Assembly: GCA_017425765.1 (NCBI GenBank)
Contig: JAFOXE010000003.1
Span: 1-10,099 of the forward strand
Length of the DNA: 10,099 nt
DNA from: Paraprevotella sp.
Lineage (GTDB): Bacteria; Bacteroidota; Bacteroidia; Bacteroidales; Bacteroidaceae
Reading direction: 5' to 3'
Shown: positions 1-6,899 of the stretch, piece by piece
Position numbering within the stretch: the stretch's first letter is position 1
Layout of the letters: every line of letters starts with the position of its first letter
Program-made: the position numbers and the translations under genes
The notes under the pieces: generated by a model
Told to the model about the DNA's origin: nothing
The model's input: the letters and a program-made list of their open reading frames with translations, nothing else
Database searches by the model: none

Positions 1-130
1 GATGTACGGTTATACCTTGTGCTCCAAACTTTTCACAATCAAGAGCTACTTTAATTACATCGGGGTTGTTCCCACCACGTGCATTTCGCAGTGTCGCAAC
101 TTTATTGATATTTACACTTAACTTCGTCAT
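1..130 (-). CDS. pdxJ: Pyridoxine 5'-phosphate synthase, N-terminal fragment (cut by window edge)
   Basis: PdxJ condenses 1-deoxy-D-xylulose 5-phosphate with 3-amino-2-oxopropyl phosphate to give pyridoxine 5'-phosphate, the last ring-forming step of DXP-dependent vitamin B6 synthesis, in the cytoplasm. The visible 43 residues begin [20 protein letters not shown] and end in FGAQGITVH, which is the characteristic PdxJ N-terminus: first beta strand, the substrate-phosphate-binding LRNARGG segment, and the GITVH strand. The rest lies beyond position 1. An in-frame ATG at 139 would add MAK; I prefer 130 because the family usually starts at MTKLSVN, but both fit the -7 box at 159-166. The gene is divergent from nadK. 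Family identity is recognised from the sequence; completeness cannot be judged. Confidence 0.93.
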   Translation of the reverse strand, partial: MTKLSVNINKVATLRNARGGNNPDVIKVALDCEKFGAQGITVH

Positions 131-158
131 CTTGGCCATAATTTTGTCTGATGAAAGG

Positions 159-166
159 CAAAGTTA
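159..166 (-). promoter_or_regulatory. Probable -7 box for pdxJ
   Basis: Read on the minus strand this is TAACTTTG, a match to the Bacteroidetes -7 consensus TAnnTTTG. It would start transcription near position 152, leaving a leader of about 13-22 bases before pdxJ. I see no good -33 TTTG at the expected 19-21 base spacing, so this rests on the -7 box and its position alone. Confidence 0.5.
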
Positions 167-178
167 GAAAAAATAAAG

Positions 179-186
179 TAATTTTG
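179..186 (+). promoter_or_regulatory. Probable -7 box for nadK and the ABC exporter
   Basis: TAATTTTG fits TAnnTTTG and would start transcription near 193, about 50 bases before the nadK ATG. No convincing -33 element is visible. Only 12 bases separate it from the pdxJ -7 box on the other strand, so each promoter's -33 zone would fall in the start region of the other. Confidence 0.5.
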
Positions 187-244
187 CGACGAATATGCAG
201 GTCAATTATCTGTAAATTGAAGAAATATAAGTAGAACGAAGCTT

Positions 245-1129
245 ATGCAAAAACTCCGATTCGCACTTTTCGGTAATATTTACCAGGCAAAAAAATCGGC
301 CTCGGTGCACAACCTATTGCAAATACTTGAACAAAAACAAGCTGATATATATATAGATAAAGAGTTCTTTATGTACATGCATCAAGAACTTAACCTAGAC
401 GCCCACCCCAAAGGACTTATAGAAGGTGACGACTTCGAGGCCGACATTGCTGTGTGTATGGGTGGTGACGGAACATTCTTGGAAGCGGCTCGTCGCGTGG
501 GCAACAAGGGCATTCCCATTGTAGGTATAAATATGGGACGTCTTGGATTCTTGGCTGACATTGCACCGGACGAGATAGAGAACATTATTGAAAGTATATA
601 TCAAAACAACTACACCACCGAAGAACGCAGCGTACTTCAAGTGGAAACCGAAGGAGGCGACACCCTGAAAGGATATCCTTATGCACTTAACGAAGTGGCG
701 ATATTGAAACACGACAACTCTTCAATGATATGCATTCGTGTAGAAGTTGACGGTGAATATTTAACCACATACCAAGCCGACGGATTGATTGCAAGCACCC
801 CCACCGGCTCTACCGGTTATGCCATGAGTGTGGGCGGGCCCATCATGGTTCCTCGTTCTGGAATTTTCGGTCTGACGGCAGTAGCACCTCACAGCCTTAA
901 TGTCCGTCCACTCACCATCAGCGACAACGTAGTTTTTTCCCTGACGGTGGAGAGCCGAAGCCACAATTTCCTAATCGCTATTGACGGTAGAAGTGAATCG
1001 TGCCACGAGAGCACGAAGGTAATTTTACGAAAAGCCCCCTATAAGATAAAGGTTTTGAAGCGCGCCAATCATTCTTATTTCACCACACTCCGCAACAAAC
1101 TCATGTGGGGCACCGACCCACGCAACTAA
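245..1129 (+). CDS. nadK: NAD kinase
   Basis: NadK phosphorylates NAD to NADP with ATP or another phosphate donor and is the cell's route to NADP; it is a cytoplasmic homo-oligomer. The 294 residues are the usual family length. The hallmarks are in order: GGDGT at 73-77 (nucleotide and phosphate binding), NE at 149-150, an Asp at 179, TPTGSTGY at 185-192 with the following GGPI, and the APHS strand at 214-217. The ATG at 245 places the first beta strand (LRFALFGN) correctly, and no earlier in-frame start is needed. It is transcribed away from pdxJ, and the ABC exporter ATG lies 11 bases after its stop, suggesting one transcript. Nothing appears truncated or unusual. Confidence 0.96.
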   Translation: MQKLRFALFGNIYQAKKSASVHNLLQILEQKQADIYIDKEFFMYMHQELNLDAHPKGLIEGDDFEADIAVCMGGDGTFLEAARRVGNKGIPIVGINMGRLGFLADIAPDEIENIIESIYQNNYTTEERSVLQVETEGGDTLKGYPYALNEVAILKHDNSSMICIRVEVDGEYLTTYQADGLIASTPTGSTGYAMSVGGPIMVPRSGIFGLTAVAPHSLNVRPLTISDNVVFSLTVESRSHNFLIAIDGRSESCHESTKVILRKAPYKIKVLKRANHSYFTTLRNKLMWGTDPRN

Positions 1130-1140
1130 CATATTGCCAC

Positions 1141-2811
1141 ATGACACACGCAGCCAAACATAAATATAGTACACAAAACATTTTGAACTGGTTGTGGGGC
1201 ACATCAAAAGCTCTGCGTACGCAAACCATTCTAAATGCCTTCACTGGCATTATGGCTGTAGTTCTTGATTTTGCATTTATATGGGCGACGAAAACAGCCA
1301 TTGACATCGCCACTAACAAGTTGGAAGGCTCGCTACACACCACGGGAATATTACTTGTAACCATCATTACCTTACAGATTTCCTTAAGTCTTATCACACG
1401 ATGGGTGCGAGCACTACTCGGTGTGAAAGCACAAAACAAGATGCAGCAATCCATATTTACAAGACTATTGGGCAGTGAGTGGAAAGGCCTAGAACAACGT
1501 CATAGTGGCGACGTCTTGAACCGTTTGGAACGCGATGTTTCCGACGTAGTGAACACCATCACCGAAACCCTTCCTTCTATACTATCTGTAAGCATACGAC
1601 TTGTGGGTGCTTTCGTATTCCTATACTACATGGATTCGGTGTTGGCATGCATAACCATCCTAATCATTCCCGTTTTTCTATTACTCAGCAAGCTCTACAT
1701 CCGAAAAATGAGAGGATTGACACGTGACGTACGCAGCACCGACAGTCGGATTCAAAGTATTCTGCAAGAGAGCATCCAACACCGCATGATTATCAAAACG
1801 CTGGAACAATCTCGCACCATTTCGGAACGGTTGGGTAATATACAACATCATCTGCGTCAACAAATTAAAACACGCACTATATATTCCACTTTCTCCTCGG
1901 GATTACTCAACGTGGGCTTCGCCTCATGTTATCTTGTAGCCTTCCTTTGGGGTGTGAACCGCTTACACGAAGGCTCCATCACCTACGGCATGATGATGGC
2001 ATTTATCCAACTGGTGGGACAGATACAAGGGCCATTCCGCGACATGACGCGTTTTGTGCCACAAGTGATTAGTTCGCTCACCGCAACCGAACGCTTGATG
2101 GAATTAGAAGAAGTTCCCGAAGAAATTTATGGCTCTCCACAACGTTTCAGCAAAAGCACCGGTATTCGATTTGCGAATGTATGCTTTGCCTACGACAAGA
2201 AAAAGCGCATGATTCTGCAAAACCTTTCCTACGATTTTGCGCCGGGAAGCAGTACTGCCATCTTAGGTGAAACGGGAGCAGGAAAAACAACACTAATTCG
2301 TTTGATACTCTCACTTATAAAACCCGACAGCGGAGCCATCACCTTCTACGATGATAGTCAAGAAGTAGCGTGCAGTCCGCTCACGCGTTGCAATCTCACA
2401 TACGTTCCTCAGGGTAACACGTTGTTTAGTGGAACAATCCGCGACAATTTATTATTGGGCAATCCGAATGCCAACGAAAACGAAATGCGACAAGTATTAG
2501 AAGATGCCTGCGCCGACTTTGTATTCACACTTCCCGACGGTCTTGACAGCAGATGCGGAGAATTGGGAGCCGGACTGAGCGAGGGACAATCACAGCGTAT
2601 TGCCATTGCTCGCGCCTTATTGCGTAAAGGCGGAGTCCTTTTGTTGGACGAGGCAACCTCGGCTCTCGACCAGGAAACCGAAAAACGTTTGTTACAAAAC
2701 CTGATGAAGTCGTACATCCAAAACAAAACACTCATCTTCATCACACACCGACAAGCCGTCATCGACTATTGCACCCAAACGCTACACATGAAACGCGTGC
2801 AGAACACATAA
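1141..2811 (+). CDS. ABC exporter half-transporter (membrane domain fused to ATPase), substrate unknown
   Basis: A 556-residue type I ABC exporter subunit expected to form a homodimer in the inner membrane and use ATP to move a substrate outward. About six membrane segments fall near residues 30-51, 68-86, 145-164, 166-184, 252-272 and 280-296. The ATPase half has an aromatic A-loop Tyr (about 351), Walker A GETGAGKTT (376-384), Q-loop Gln (about 424), signature LSEGQ (479-483), Walker B ending DE (503-504), D-loop SALD (507-510) and switch His (about 536), so it looks catalytically intact. I chose the ATG at 1141 over an upstream GTG at 1105, which would overlap nadK by 25 bases and add 12 residues with no membrane character. 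The substrate cannot be read from sequence; MsbA-like lipid, peptide or drug export are all possible. The nadK link seems to be co-transcription rather than a shared pathway. Confidence 0.88.
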   Translation: MTHAAKHKYSTQNILNWLWGTSKALRTQTILNAFTGIMAVVLDFAFIWATKTAIDIATNKLEGSLHTTGILLVTIITLQISLSLITRWVRALLGVKAQNKMQQSIFTRLLGSEWKGLEQRHSGDVLNRLERDVSDVVNTITETLPSILSVSIRLVGAFVFLYYMDSVLACITILIIPVFLLLSKLYIRKMRGLTRDVRSTDSRIQSILQESIQHRMIIKTLEQSRTISERLGNIQHHLRQQIKTRTIYSTFSSGLLNVGFASCYLVAFLWGVNRLHEGSITYGMMMAFIQLVGQIQGPFRDMTRFVPQVISSLTATERLMELEEVPEEIYGSPQRFSKSTGIRFANVCFAYDKKKRMILQNLSYDFAPGSSTAILGETGAGKTTLIRLILSLIKPDSGAITFYDDSQEVACSPLTRCNLTYVPQGNTLFSGTIRDNLLLGNPNANENEMRQVLEDACADFVFTLPDGLDSRCGELGAGLSEGQSQRIAIARALLRKGGVLLLDEATSALDQETEKRLLQNLMKSYIQNKTLIFITHRQAVIDYCTQTLHMKRVQNT

Positions 2812-2828
2812 AAAACACACGAACGTGT
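2810..2828. repeat. Short A6-CACACG-NN-CGTGT motif, copy 1
   Basis: Six A residues followed by CACACGAACGTGT, a small hairpin. A near-identical motif, differing in the two central bases, occurs at 9552-9571. On the minus strand it reads as a short stem followed by T6. The A-run begins inside the stop codon of the ABC exporter. It could be a weak minus-strand terminator or chance. Confidence 0.35.
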
Positions 2829-2838
2829 AAAGACCATC

Positions 2839-2902
2839 TACACCGTGATGTCGTTGCAACAAGGCGTACAGCTTAACGCAACAACAACACGGTGTATTTT
2901 TT
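2839..2902 (+). terminator. Rho-independent terminator after the ABC exporter
   Basis: The arms 2839-2857 and 2878-2896 pair. The outer nine bases TACACCGTG and CACGGTGTA are perfect, then there is one A-A mismatch, then nine more pairs with one C-A mismatch. The loop is 20 bases. A run of six T follows at 2897-2902. It should end the nadK-ABC transcript and insulate xth. Confidence 0.85.
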
Positions 2903-2947
2903 CTCACTCCCCACATCTTCATCTCACGCACAAAAGGCCTTCTTCCA

Positions 2948-2979
2948 TTTGGAAAAACATGCCCTTTTTTCTACATTTG
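2948..2979 (+). promoter_or_regulatory. Bacteroidetes-type promoter for xth
   Basis: TTTG at 2948-2951, a gap of 20 bases, and TACATTTG at 2972-2979 fit the TTTG-N19-21-TAnnTTTG consensus exactly. Transcription should begin near 2986, giving a leader of about 48 A/T-rich bases with no clear Shine-Dalgarno sequence. This is the cleanest promoter in the window. Confidence 0.8.
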
Positions 2980-3033
2980 CAACATATATATAATAAGGTG
3001 TAAACCCTTTCAATAAATTAACAGCACACAATT

Positions 3034-3792
3034 ATGAAATTCATATCATGGAATGTAAACGGTTTGCGCGCCTGTGATGGAAAAGGTTTTCGTGACATAT
3101 TCGCACAATTGAACGCAGACTTCTTTTGTCTTCAAGAAACCAAGATGCAGGCAGGCCAATTAGACATAGCCTTTGATGGGTATCAATCTTATTGGAACTA
3201 TGCAGACAAAAAAGGATACTCGGGCACAGCCATCTTCACACGCCACCAACCCATTTCGGTAAGCTACGGCATCGGTATAGATTTACACGATCACGAAGGA
3301 CGTGTCATCACGTTGGAATACGCCGATTTCTATCTAGTAACCGTGTATGTTCCAAACTCGCAAGATGAATTAAAACGCTTGGACTATCGCATGCAATGGG
3401 AGCAAGACTTTCAAGCATACATCAAGGGATTGGACCAAACGAAACCGGTAATTATCTGTGGCGACTTGAACGTGGCACACCAAGAGATTGACCTTCGCAA
3501 TCCGAAATCAAACAGACGAAGTGCCGGATTCACCGATGAAGAACGTGAGAAATTCCAGAATCTATTGGACGCCGGATTCACCGACAGTTTCCGTTACTAT
3601 TACCCCGATTTGAAAGAGGCATACTCGTGGTGGTCATACAGATTCCGTGCCCGTGAAAAGAACGCAGGGTGGCGTATAGATTATTTCGTATTGTCCAACC
3701 GATTGGCCAATCAACACATGACCGGTGCCTCCATCCACAACGAAATTTTCGGCTCCGACCATTGTCCGGTAGAACTAACCTTGGACTTATAA
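3034..3792 (+). CDS. xth: Exodeoxyribonuclease III / AP endonuclease (ExoA type)
   Basis: A cytoplasmic base-excision-repair enzyme of the exonuclease-endonuclease-phosphatase fold. It cuts the backbone 5' of abasic sites and trims 3' blocked ends in a metal-dependent reaction. The 252 residues are full length for the family. Active-site residues sit in the expected motifs: Asn7 in WNVNGLRA, Glu35 in LQETK, Tyr105 in VYVPNSQ, Asp144 and Asn146 in GDLNVAH, Asp216 in WRIDYF, and Asp242-His243 in the terminal SDHCPVEL. The [17 protein letters not shown] stretch before Asp216 is typical of the ExoA/APE1-like branch. It is a single-gene transcript with its own promoter and a strong terminator. Regulation is not visible. 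Confidence 0.95.
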   Translation: MKFISWNVNGLRACDGKGFRDIFAQLNADFFCLQETKMQAGQLDIAFDGYQSYWNYADKKGYSGTAIFTRHQPISVSYGIGIDLHDHEGRVITLEYADFYLVTVYVPNSQDELKRLDYRMQWEQDFQAYIKGLDQTKPVIICGDLNVAHQEIDLRNPKSNRRSAGFTDEEREKFQNLLDAGFTDSFRYYYPDLKEAYSWWSYRFRAREKNAGWRIDYFVLSNRLANQHMTGASIHNEIFGSDHCPVELTLDL

Positions 3793-3821
3793 TCATACAT
3801 AATCCGAGCAACCTATAACTA

Positions 3822-3868
3822 ATTAGCCGCGATGATGGCAACATTCCATCGTCGCGGCTAATCTTTTT
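3822..3868 (+). terminator. Terminator after xth, between convergent genes
   Basis: The arms 3822-3838 and 3846-3862 form 17 pairs with a single G-T wobble around a 7-base loop, followed on the plus strand by CTTTTTC. On the minus strand the hairpin is followed by a poor T tract (TAGTTATAGG), so it is clearly a terminator for xth and only possibly one for the convergent DUF2027-Smr gene, whose stop is at 3884. Confidence 0.88.
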
Positions 3869-3883
3869 CTTATCTAAGCAAAC

Positions 3884-5017
3884 TTAACGCACTGTTACCA
3901 ATGTGGCTCCATAACCATATTCTTGAAATGAAGCGTCCTGATAAGTACAATTCTTATACTTATGTTTCAATTCCTTAATCAAAGCATTACGAAGCACACC
4001 TTCTCCTTTGCCATGTATAAAGACTATCTTCTGCCCCTTACGTTTTGACTGTTCCTCCATCACACGATGAAATTCTTTTAACTGCACCTCCAGCATATCG
4101 CTATTACTCAAACCGTTGGTATTATCCAATAGTTCATGTATATGCAAATCCACCTCTATCAACGATTTGTCTTGCATAGACTTGCGTGCCGGCTGTGGAC
4201 GACGTTCATCGGCAGTTTTCTTCATCAATGCCTCTTGCATTTGTTGTGCATTTACAAACACTTGTCGAGCGGGGACATCATCCTTCACTACATCATAAAT
4301 CATAGCCTCCTCCTCAAAGAAGTCGTTGGTTTGAAATGTATGTAACTTATAGAACTTAACGGTGTCAATACGCAATTCCACACTAACGGCAGGTTTCAAC
4401 ATAAAGGGTTTGTCTTGCTTGTAGGCCAAGCATTGCACACACACCTTCTCCATGTCGTTGAGCATACCTCTATCAAATTCTTCCACAAACAACTTGGTAT
4501 TGGGCTCAATAACCCCTTGAAAGCGTGCTTGCCAATTACTTCCCGATGTGCTCATGTACAAGACACTCAAATAGTAATTACTATCATTTACGAGATACGA
4601 CTCAAAAGATGTTGTAGTCATCTCCTTGGGATTCATCGGCACAAAAGCAAGATGTACGTTCAACTTTTCGCCTTCGCGACGTTCCAACGGACGTGGGCGG
4701 AAGGTCACGGGTTTGTCGTCTTCATCGTCGTCAAAAGCATGCACATAGGTGTCGGGCTTTTCTGAACGAAATCTTCCGCTGGGTTGACCGCCACCTGTAA
4801 ACCCGCTACCATACGAGCCTGAACGCGGATTACGTTCGCCCGTATTCACTTTGGCAATGTTATAATCGTCGGTTTCAATCACAACACACTCGCGGATAGC
4901 CATCGGTATGTCAAATCCATCCTCGTCACGAACCAACACGATATCCTTGCCCTGAAATCCGGTGACAACGCCGCCACCGACCTCGCTTAAAAAGCGTATC
5001 TTATCTCCTATTTTCAT
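3884..5017 (-). CDS. DUF2027 domain protein with C-terminal Smr domain
   Basis: A 377-residue Bacteroidetes-type protein, not secreted. Residues 1-56 form a small beta-rich module starting [10 protein letters not shown]. Residues 57-84 are a Gly/Ser/Arg-rich flexible linker, followed by an acidic patch DDDEDD near 96-101. A beta-rich middle region spans about 110-245 (DUF2027 by recognition). The C-terminus (about 285-377) is an Smr domain with DLH at 290-292 and HGKGEG at 335-340. Smr domains bind or cut nucleic acid; the best-known act on branched DNA (MutS2) or on mRNA at collided ribosomes (SmrB). There is no MutS ATPase, so this is not MutS2. A TTG at 5041 would add eight residues, but it lies inside the -7 box TATCTTTG, so the ATG at 5017 is chosen. 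It is divergent from queA; its target is unknown. Confidence 0.85.
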   Translation of the reverse strand: MKIGDKIRFLSEVGGGVVTGFQGKDIVLVRDEDGFDIPMAIRECVVIETDDYNIAKVNTGERNPRSGSYGSGFTGGGQPSGRFRSEKPDTYVHAFDDDEDDKPVTFRPRPLERREGEKLNVHLAFVPMNPKEMTTTSFESYLVNDSNYYLSVLYMSTSGSNWQARFQGVIEPNTKLFVEEFDRGMLNDMEKVCVQCLAYKQDKPFMLKPAVSVELRIDTVKFYKLHTFQTNDFFEEEAMIYDVVKDDVPARQVFVNAQQMQEALMKKTADERRPQPARKSMQDKSLIEVDLHIHELLDNTNGLSNSDMLEVQLKEFHRVMEEQSKRKGQKIVFIHGKGEGVLRNALIKELKHKYKNCTYQDASFQEYGYGATLVTVR

Positions 5018-5038
5018 CGTTTTACTTTTTTGATACGA

Positions 5039-5046
5039 CAAAGATA
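5039..5046 (-). promoter_or_regulatory. Probable -7 box for the DUF2027-Smr gene
   Basis: On the minus strand this is TATCTTTG, matching TAnnTTTG, and it starts transcription near 5032, about 15 bases before the ATG at 5017. The -33 zone (around 5066-5069) reads GTTT, a poor match. The position rules out the upstream in-frame TTG as a start. Confidence 0.55.
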
Positions 5047-5048
5047 AT

Positions 5049-5056
5049 TATTTTTG
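5049..5056 (+). promoter_or_regulatory. Probable -7 box for the queA operon
   Basis: TATTTTTG fits TAnnTTTG and would start transcription near 5063, about 17 bases before the queA ATG. The -33 region is T-rich without a clean TTTG at the right spacing. It sits only two bases from the opposing -7 box of the DUF2027-Smr gene, so polymerase binding to the two should be mutually exclusive. Confidence 0.55.
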
Positions 5057-5079
5057 CATGATAATAAACATTTCCGCAA

Positions 5080-6342
5080 ATGGAAGCAACAAAACAACTA
5101 CAAATACGTGATTTTAACTATGATTTGCCCGACGAGCGCATAGCTAAATTCCCATTAGCAGAACGCGACACGTCGAAACTACTCGTATATCGTCAGGGCG
5201 ACATCAGTCAAGATATATTCACCTCACTTCCCAAATACCTACCTAAGAATGCATTAATGGTGTTCAATAACACCCGAGTGATACAAGCACGAATGCATTT
5301 TCGCAAGGACACCGGAGCTCTGATAGAAGTATTCTGTTTAGAACCCATACGTCCGAACGATTACGCTTTGATGTTCCAACAAACGCAATCGTGTAGCTGG
5401 CTCTGCTTGGTAGGAAACCTAAAGAAGTGGAAAGGTGGCACGCTAAAGCAAACTATACAAATACGAGGGAAGGAAATCACCCTAACGGCAGAACGTGGAG
5501 AGTGTATGGGTACGAGTCACCGCATAGACTTTGCATGGAATGATACTGATGTGACCTTCGCCGAAATCCTTGAAAGTGTAGGCGAACTACCCATTCCTCC
5601 ATATTTGAACCGCCCAACACAAGAAAGCGACAAAACCACCTACCAAACCGTGTACTCGAAAATAAAAGGTAGCGTAGCGGCTCCCACAGCGGGGCTTCAC
5701 TTCACAGAAGATGTTCTGAGAACCATTGACGAAAACGGCATTGAGCGCGAGGAGGTTACGCTTCATGTGGGCGCCGGCACGTTCAAACCGGTAAAAAGTG
5801 AAGAAATTGCCGGCCACGAGATGCATACAGAATACATCAGCGTGAAGCGCAGCGTAATTGATAAACTTCTTGCCCACAACGGTAGCTGTATCGCCGTGGG
5901 AACCACCTCGGTACGAACATTGGAAAGCCTATATTATATCGGTGTGGCAATTGCACAAAACCCCGACATTGCCGAAGAAGACCTACATGTGAGACAATGG
6001 GCACCCTACGAATATGCTGCAGCTACCCGACCGGCCGGTTATGCAGACGACGGTCGTCCCGAAGCACTTACACCGATGCAAGCTTTGCAACACATCGCCG
6101 ACTACCTGACACGCCATAATCTGCAAGCGCTACACACAAGTACGCAAATCATCATAGCACCCGGTTATAAATACCACATAGTGAAGCTGATGATTACAAA
6201 TTTTCATCAGCCACAAAGCACTTTGTTGCTGCTCGTATCGGCCTTTATTGGAGGTTCAAAATGGAAAGACATATACCGCTACGCATTGGACAATGATTTC
6301 CGTTTCCTTAGCTACGGCGACAGCTCCTTACTTATCCCTTAA
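5080..6342 (+). CDS. queA: S-adenosylmethionine:tRNA ribosyltransferase-isomerase
   Basis: QueA moves and isomerises the ribosyl part of S-adenosylmethionine onto preQ1 in the anticodon wobble position of tRNA (GUN anticodons), making epoxyqueuosine, the next-to-last step of queuosine synthesis. The 420 residues contain the family blocks in order: YDLPDERIAKFPLAERD (14-30), FNNTRVIQARM (62-72), VGELPIPPYLNR (167-178), YSKIKGSVAAPTAGLHFT (192-209), LHVGAGTFKPVK (228-239), VGTTSVRTLES (273-283) and MITNFHQPQSTLL (371-383). Residues about 285-350 are longer than in E. coli QueA, as I believe is usual in Bacteroidetes. It heads an apparent operon with the NUDIX gene (gap 11 bases) and the GH43-like gene. 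No other queuosine gene lies in the window. Confidence 0.95.
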   Translation: MEATKQLQIRDFNYDLPDERIAKFPLAERDTSKLLVYRQGDISQDIFTSLPKYLPKNALMVFNNTRVIQARMHFRKDTGALIEVFCLEPIRPNDYALMFQQTQSCSWLCLVGNLKKWKGGTLKQTIQIRGKEITLTAERGECMGTSHRIDFAWNDTDVTFAEILESVGELPIPPYLNRPTQESDKTTYQTVYSKIKGSVAAPTAGLHFTEDVLRTIDENGIEREEVTLHVGAGTFKPVKSEEIAGHEMHTEYISVKRSVIDKLLAHNGSCIAVGTTSVRTLESLYYIGVAIAQNPDIAEEDLHVRQWAPYEYAAATRPAGYADDGRPEALTPMQALQHIADYLTRHNLQALHTSTQIIIAPGYKYHIVKLMITNFHQPQSTLLLLVSAFIGGSKWKDIYRYALDNDFRFLSYGDSSLLIP

Positions 6343-6353
6343 AGCACATCCTT

Positions 6354-6878
6354 ATGATTTCAACTCTACAAGACAACGCAGAAGAGATGTTCCCCTTAGT
6401 GGACGAAGACGGCCAAATTATTGGTGCCGCCACCCGCGGCGAATGTCACAATGGAAGCAAATTATTGCACCCTGTGGTGCACTTGCACGTGTTCAACAGC
6501 CAAGGCGAAATATACCTGCAACGCCGACCTTTATGGAAAGATATCCAGCCCGGGAAATGGGATACCGCTGTGGGGGGGCATGTAGACTTGGGCGAGAGTG
6601 TAGAGATGGCATTGCGAAGAGAGGCCAAAGAGGAAATCGGCATTACGGAGTTTGATGCTGAACGCTTGGAACATTATGTGTATGACTCAGTGCGTGAATG
6701 CGAGCTCGTTTTTCCACATCGTTGTACATTCGATGGCAATATCACGCCCAGCGCCGAAACCGATGGCGGGCGTTTCTGGAGTATGAAAGAGCTGAAAGAG
6801 AATTGGGGGCAAGGCGTTTTCACCCCCAATTTCGAGGAGGAGTTTATTAAACTCTTTGGCGAAATGATTAAAGACTAA
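6354..6878 (+). CDS. NUDIX hydrolase, isopentenyl-diphosphate isomerase-like
   Basis: A 174-residue soluble NUDIX protein. The NUDIX box at 75-97 is perfect: Gly75, Glu81, then seven residues, then REAKEEIGI (89-97), which carries the metal-binding glutamates. The N-terminus (LVDEDGQIIGAATRGECH) and the LHPVVHLHVF and YLQRRPLWKDIQPGKWD segments resemble the Idi/YfcD-type NUDIX branch. That branch includes true IPP isomerases and many hydrolases of unknown substrate, probably a nucleoside or other diphosphate compound, in the cytoplasm. I would not call it Idi without checking the isomerase cysteine and glutamate. It starts 11 bases after queA and ends 21 bases before the GH43-like gene, with no promoter box in either gap, so it is probably the middle gene of one transcript. 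Confidence 0.9.
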   Translation: MISTLQDNAEEMFPLVDEDGQIIGAATRGECHNGSKLLHPVVHLHVFNSQGEIYLQRRPLWKDIQPGKWDTAVGGHVDLGESVEMALRREAKEEIGITEFDAERLEHYVYDSVRECELVFPHRCTFDGNITPSAETDGGRFWSMKELKENWGQGVFTPNFEEEFIKLFGEMIKD

Positions 6879-6899
6879 ACTTCACTAAATCCTATACAC

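Noticed and set aside
202..220. Inverted repeat TCAATT-N7-AATTGA in the nadK leader, as an operator or riboswitch
   Set aside because: The arms are only six A/T-rich bases, expected by chance in such sequence; there is no further conserved structure or known riboswitch core.
1105..1140. GTG start extending the ABC exporter upstream
   Set aside because: It overlaps the end of nadK, adds 12 residues that do not look like an exporter N-terminus, and a normal ATG lies at 1141 with an 11-base gap.
4415..4765. Plus-strand open frame of 116 codons inside the DUF2027-Smr gene
   Set aside because: It is antisense to a clearly recognisable protein, with no promoter or family signal; it follows from the codon use of the real gene.
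3884..5017. MutS2 or a defence nuclease
   Set aside because: There is no MutS ATPase or clamp region, and no partner genes of a defence system; the protein is of the DUF2027-Smr type found widely in Bacteroidetes.
6248..6655. Plus-strand frame of 135 codons overlapping the end of queA and the start of the NUDIX gene
   Set aside because: The NUDIX protein in the next frame has a perfect NUDIX box; this frame is Arg-rich with no recognisable domain.
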